Below, piece after piece: positions 60,918 to 64,000 of a stretch of DNA of 64,000 nt; position 1 is the stretch's first letter; the number at the start of each line of letters is the position of its first letter. The notes under the pieces were generated by a model. It was not told where the DNA came from and ran no database searches. It worked only from the letters and a program-made list of their open reading frames with translations. Source of the stretch: Clostridia bacterium (GTDB lineage Bacteria; Bacillota; Clostridia; Oscillospirales; Acutalibacteraceae); the NCBI GenBank assembly GCA_017618135.1, contig JAFZUV010000013.1, forward strand, positions 1 to 64,000, in the 5' to 3' direction. The position numbers were made by a program, and so were the translations under genes.

Positions 60918-63307
60918 TCACTTCTTGCTTCCTGTTCCATAAGCTGTTCTTTGGTTATCAGAACCTTACGCGGTTTTGAGCCTTCATACGGGCCTACTAC
61001 GCCGCGTTCCTCCATTTGGTCAATTATTCTTGCCGCGCGCGAATAACCAAGCTTAAGCCGTCGTTGCAACAGAGAGGTAGACGCCTGCCCCGCTTCAACT
61101 ACTACTCTTATAGCGTCGTCAAGCATCGCGTCAGCATCAGACTCTTCCTCGCCCTGCATACCCTGCGGCTGTGCACCCTTTTGCTTACCAAGCACCGCCT
61201 GACGCTCAATTTCATCCATAACATCATCGTCATAATCGGCTTTGGCGCTCTTTTTAACAAACTGAACTACACGCTCGACCTCTTCGTCCGATACGAAACA
61301 GCCTTGAAGCCTACGCGGTTTGCTGGCGCCTACCGGGTTAAACAGCATATCACCGCGACCGAGCAATTTTTCCGCACCGGCACTATCTAAAATAGTGCGG
61401 CTGTCTATCTGTGAAGATACCGAAAACGCTATACGCGTGGGAATATTAGCCTTAATAACGCCGGTTACAACATCAACAGAAGGGCGCTGAGTTGCTATCA
61501 ACAAATGCATTCCCGCCGCTCGTGCTTTGGCGGCGATACGGTTTATAGAATCCTCAACCTCTTTAGGCGCCGTCATCATAAGGTCGGCAAGCTCGTCTAC
61601 AATTATTACTATCTGAGGAAGCTTACTGACTTCCGGTTCATCCTTTAATGTTTCAACAAGTTTATTATAGCCGGCAATATCACGAACACCTCTATCCGCA
61701 AACATACGATAGCGTTTTTCCATTTCGCTTACCGCCCAGCCGAGTGCGCCTGCGGCTTTACGAGGGTCTGTGACTACCGGAACCAACAAATGCGGTATGC
61801 CGTTATACACATTAAGCTCAACTACCTTAGGATCTATCATCAAAAGCTTAACATCATCAGGTGAAGCCTTATAAAGAACGCTTATAATGAATGAGTTTAT
61901 GCAAACCGATTTACCGGAACCCGTAGCGCCCGCTATAAGTCCGTGAGGCATCTTTGCAATATCCGTTACAACCACATTGCCGCCTATATCCCTGCCGAGT
62001 GATACCGTAAGACTGCTTTTTGAAGCCGAAAACGCGGTTGACTCTATAATCTCACGCACACCGACAACTGCGGATTGCCTGTTCGGCACTTCAATACCCA
62101 CAGCCGCCTTATTAGGTATAGGCGCTTCAATTCTTACACCCGCCGTTGCAAGATTAAGAGCTATATCATCCGCAAGGCTTGTTATCTTACTTATTTTGAC
62201 GCCCGCCTTAGGTTGAAGCTCATATCTTGTTACGGTAGGTCCGTGGTTTACATCGACAACCCTCGTTTCCACGCCAAACGAACGCAAGGTTTCAACAAGA
62301 CGCTCTGAAACGCTTGTCTGTTCGGCGGCTGTCGCGCGTACATCACCGCTGCTATACTCATTAAGCAATGTGAGCGGAGGTGGAATATAGCCTACATTTT
62401 TTATGTAATTCTCGCTTATTTTATCGGTCATTTCCTCAGTTTCTTTATCAAAATCAACCTTTATGCGCTCCGGCTTATCGGCAGTGTTTGCATCAGCGAT
62501 TTCATCCTTTGCACTGTCAAGAGCCTCCTGTACATTCGCACTGGTTTTATCCTCCGGCAATTCTTCGCCGTTATAGGAAGCAACCAGCTTCTTTTGTTTG
62601 TCCTCAAGACTATCCTTTTTAGATTTTTTACCTCTTTTTTCCGACTCATCAACCGGAATATCAACATTAAAACCCTTTATTACCTTCAGTTCGTTTTGCT
62701 TTTCCGCTCGGTCCGCAAAGGTATTCTGAGTATGGTCGCTGACCACTTTTGCAGATGAGCCGAGAGCTTTAAACAACATAATAAGCGTAGTACCGGTCAT
62801 AATCATAAGCAAGACAAAAATCACGATTATCAGGGTTATTGCCGCTCCGGTTTTACCAAAAGCCGCGCAAACAGGATGACCTATAAGCGTGCCCAAAACG
62901 CCGCCGCCCTTTATTGCCAAAGATATGCTTTTCCCCGCCGCCCAGATTGCGGATATGTGTTCGGCAAAAGTCATCCCGTCAGTAAAATTGGCAAAAACAT
63001 CTATTGCCGCACCTATAAATGCAAGGATTACGGCGGTTTCTGTCGTTCGTATTTTTACCGCCCGGGTCATTTTACCAAGAGCAACCATAACCGCCGCAAA
63101 ACCCAGCAATAACGGAAAAACATAAGCCGTAATACCTAAAAGCGAAAACATAAACCCATGCAGCCATGTCCATATATTCTTACCGGGTATAAGCACTATG
63201 CACGCCCACAGCACTGATACCGCAAGCCATATTATCGCCGTAACCTGACTTGACGCAGCTGATTTCGCCGCGCTTCGTGATGACCTTTTGTTTTTCGTAT
63301 TAGCCAT
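60914..63307 (-). CDS. ftsK: DNA translocase FtsK/SpoIIIE
   Basis: A 797-residue protein with four N-terminal membrane helices (about 22-180), a charged linker, a motor with Walker A GATGSGKS (460-467) and Walker B IVIIVDELADL, and a C-terminal winged-helix gamma domain (about 725-790) that reads polar DNA sequences. In spore formers the SpoIIIE role is to pump the chromosome into the forespore; the FtsK role clears DNA from the septum. Its neighbour tepA is also next to spoIIIE in Bacillus. Confidence 0.95.
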   Translation of the reverse strand: MANTKNKRSSRSAAKSAASSQVTAIIWLAVSVLWACIVLIPGKNIWTWLHGFMFSLLGITAYVFPLLLGFAAVMVALGKMTRAVKIRTTETAVILAFIGAAIDVFANFTDGMTFAEHISAIWAAGKSISLAIKGGGVLGTLIGHPVCAAFGKTGAAITLIIVIFVLLMIMTGTTLIMLFKALGSSAKVVSDHTQNTFADRAEKQNELKVIKGFNVDIPVDESEKRGKKSKKDSLEDKQKKLVASYNGEELPEDKTSANVQEALDSAKDEIADANTADKPERIKVDFDKETEEMTDKISENYIKNVGYIPPPLTLLNEYSSGDVRATAAEQTSVSERLVETLRSFGVETRVVDVNHGPTVTRYELQPKAGVKISKITSLADDIALNLATAGVRIEAPIPNKAAVGIEVPNRQSAVVGVREIIESTAFSASKSSLTVSLGRDIGGNVVVTDIAKMPHGLIAGATGSGKSVCINSFIISVLYKASPDDVKLLMIDPKVVELNVYNGIPHLLVPVVTDPRKAAGALGWAVSEMEKRYRMFADRGVRDIAGYNKLVETLKDEPEVSKLPQIVIIVDELADLMMTAPKEVEDSINRIAAKARAAGMHLLIATQRPSVDVVTGVIKANIPTRIAFSVSSQIDSRTILDSAGAEKLLGRGDMLFNPVGASKPRRLQGCFVSDEEVERVVQFVKKSAKADYDDDVMDEIERQAVLGKQKGAQPQGMQGEEESDADAMLDDAIRVVVEAGQASTSLLQRRLKLGYSRAARIIDQMEERGVVGPYEGSKPRKVLITKEQLMEQEARSE

Positions 63308-63346
63308 AATTCAACTCCATAATTGCGGCAATAAAGCCGCTGAAAA

Positions 63347-64000
63347 TCAATTTTCTTCTATCATATTATAAAGACAGTCGATTACATCCGAAAGCGAACC
63401 CAAACTGTCAATAAGTCCCGTTTCCACCGCCGAAGCGCCGCTCAGTACCGAGCCGACATCGGTAACAAGCTCTCCGGTATTCATAAGCAGTTCGCTGAAT
63501 TTTTCTTTATGAATTTTAGAATTTTTAACTACAAAATCGGTAATTCTCTCCTGCATACGGGTAAAATGATTCATCATCTGCGGAACACCTATTACAAGCC
63601 CGTTAGTCCTCACAGGATGAATTGTCATGGTAGCGGAAGGTGCAATAAAAGAATGCTTTGCGGACACCGCAAGCGGCACGCCTATCGAGTGACCGCCGCC
63701 GAGAACATAACTGACGCTCGGCTTTTTCATTCCGGAAATAAGCTCCGCAATGGCAAGACCCGCCTCAACATCTCCGCCTATAGTGTTAAGAATTATGAGT
63801 AAACCCTCTATCTCATTACTTTCCTCAACCGCAACAAGCTGAGGTAAAATATGCTCGTACTTGGTGGTTTTGCTCTGCTCCGGCAAAATACTGTGCCCCT
63901 CTATCTCGCCTATGATAGTAAGACAAAAAATCCTGTGCTTGCCGCCGAAGGTTTCAACGGCGCCCATTTCCTTAATACTGTCTTCCCGCTTTTTATCTTC
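63347..64000 (-). CDS. tepA: ClpP-like serine protease TepA, 5' end beyond the window
   Basis: A ClpP/crotonase-fold protein close to TepA: LLIILNTIGGDVEAGLAIAE, the serine motif GGGHSIGVP, and the histidine in TMTIHPVRTNG. TepA degrades germination or secretion-related proteins in Bacillus spores. An ATG at 63967 opens a 206-residue version, but the frame stays open to the edge of the window, and family members are about 30-40 residues longer. It is therefore probably partial. It lies 39 bp before ftsK/spoIIIE, as in Bacillus. Confidence 0.9.
   Translation of the reverse strand, partial: EDKKREDSIKEMGAVETFGGKHRIFCLTIIGEIEGHSILPEQSKTTKYEHILPQLVAVEESNEIEGLLIILNTIGGDVEAGLAIAELISGMKKPSVSYVLGGGHSIGVPLAVSAKHSFIAPSATMTIHPVRTNGLVIGVPQMMNHFTRMQERITDFVVKNSKIHKEKFSELLMNTGELVTDVGSVLSGASAVETGLIDSLGSLSDVIDCLYNMIEEN

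Overview
The window comes from a spore-forming low-GC Gram-positive bacterium, most likely a clostridial anaerobe of the Oscillospiraceae/Ruminococcaceae type. The evidence is: a spoIIA operon (spoIIAA-spoIIAB-sigF), dipicolinate synthase genes dpaAB, a SPOCS/LysM spore-coat-like protein, a tepA-ftsK/spoIIIE pair, PolC-type DNA polymerase, A/G-rich Shine-Dalgarno sequences with frequent TTG/GTG starts, and a secreted protein ending in a dockerin-like repeat pair. The species cannot be named from the sequence alone.

Layout. Bases 1-320 carry a consensus promoter firing leftward into what looks like an rRNA operon leader. Then, almost all on the minus strand: a polyprenyl-phosphate glycosyltransferase and the spoIIA operon (0.4-2.9 kb); valS and a divergent type IIA topoisomerase pair (3.2-10.2 kb); a G5/M23 cell-wall peptidase with an unusual 5' end (10.3-11.5 kb); the pyrH-frr-uppS-cdsA-dxr-rseP-ispG-polC operon (11.7-21.8 kb), whose PolC has no internal 3'-5' exonuclease domain; a SPOCS/LysM protein, and an Xre repressor divergent from a TM2 protein (21.8-24.2 kb); a heterodimeric ABC exporter (24.2-27.9 kb); a PucR-ftsE-ftsX-M23-vanZ-AI-2E operon (28-34.3 kb); a murC-alaX-prmA-prfB-FKBP lipoprotein operon (34.4-39.9 kb); and plus-strand cca, dpaA and dpaB (40.0-42.6 kb). 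Next come tRNA-Ser(CGA), an iron alcohol dehydrogenase, rpsU, a YqeG phosphatase and endonuclease IV (42.7-45.9 kb).

The most unusual accessory region is 46-55.6 kb. A 1458-residue secreted protein has about 66 cysteines in its first ~300 mature residues and a dockerin-like C-terminus. Directly upstream lies a four-gene operon: an orphan OppA-type lipoprotein, a 7TM sensor with a degenerate kinase region, a NarL-type histidine kinase and its LuxR-type response regulator. An 18-bp palindrome overlaps the -35 box of the cysteine-rich gene, so a sense-and-secrete module is plausible, though not shown.

The last part holds degV, an AT-rich pair of surface-glycosylation genes (GT2-GtrA fusion plus a polytopic membrane protein), a ComEC-like metallo-hydrolase, ftsK/spoIIIE and a tepA that runs off the right edge. 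Cell-wall themes recur. Two unlinked promoters, for the G5/M23 gene and for the PucR-ftsEX-M23 operon, share the same GTTRCAA-N2-TTGYAAC element at their -35 boxes, which suggests a common wall-stress or WalR-like regulator.
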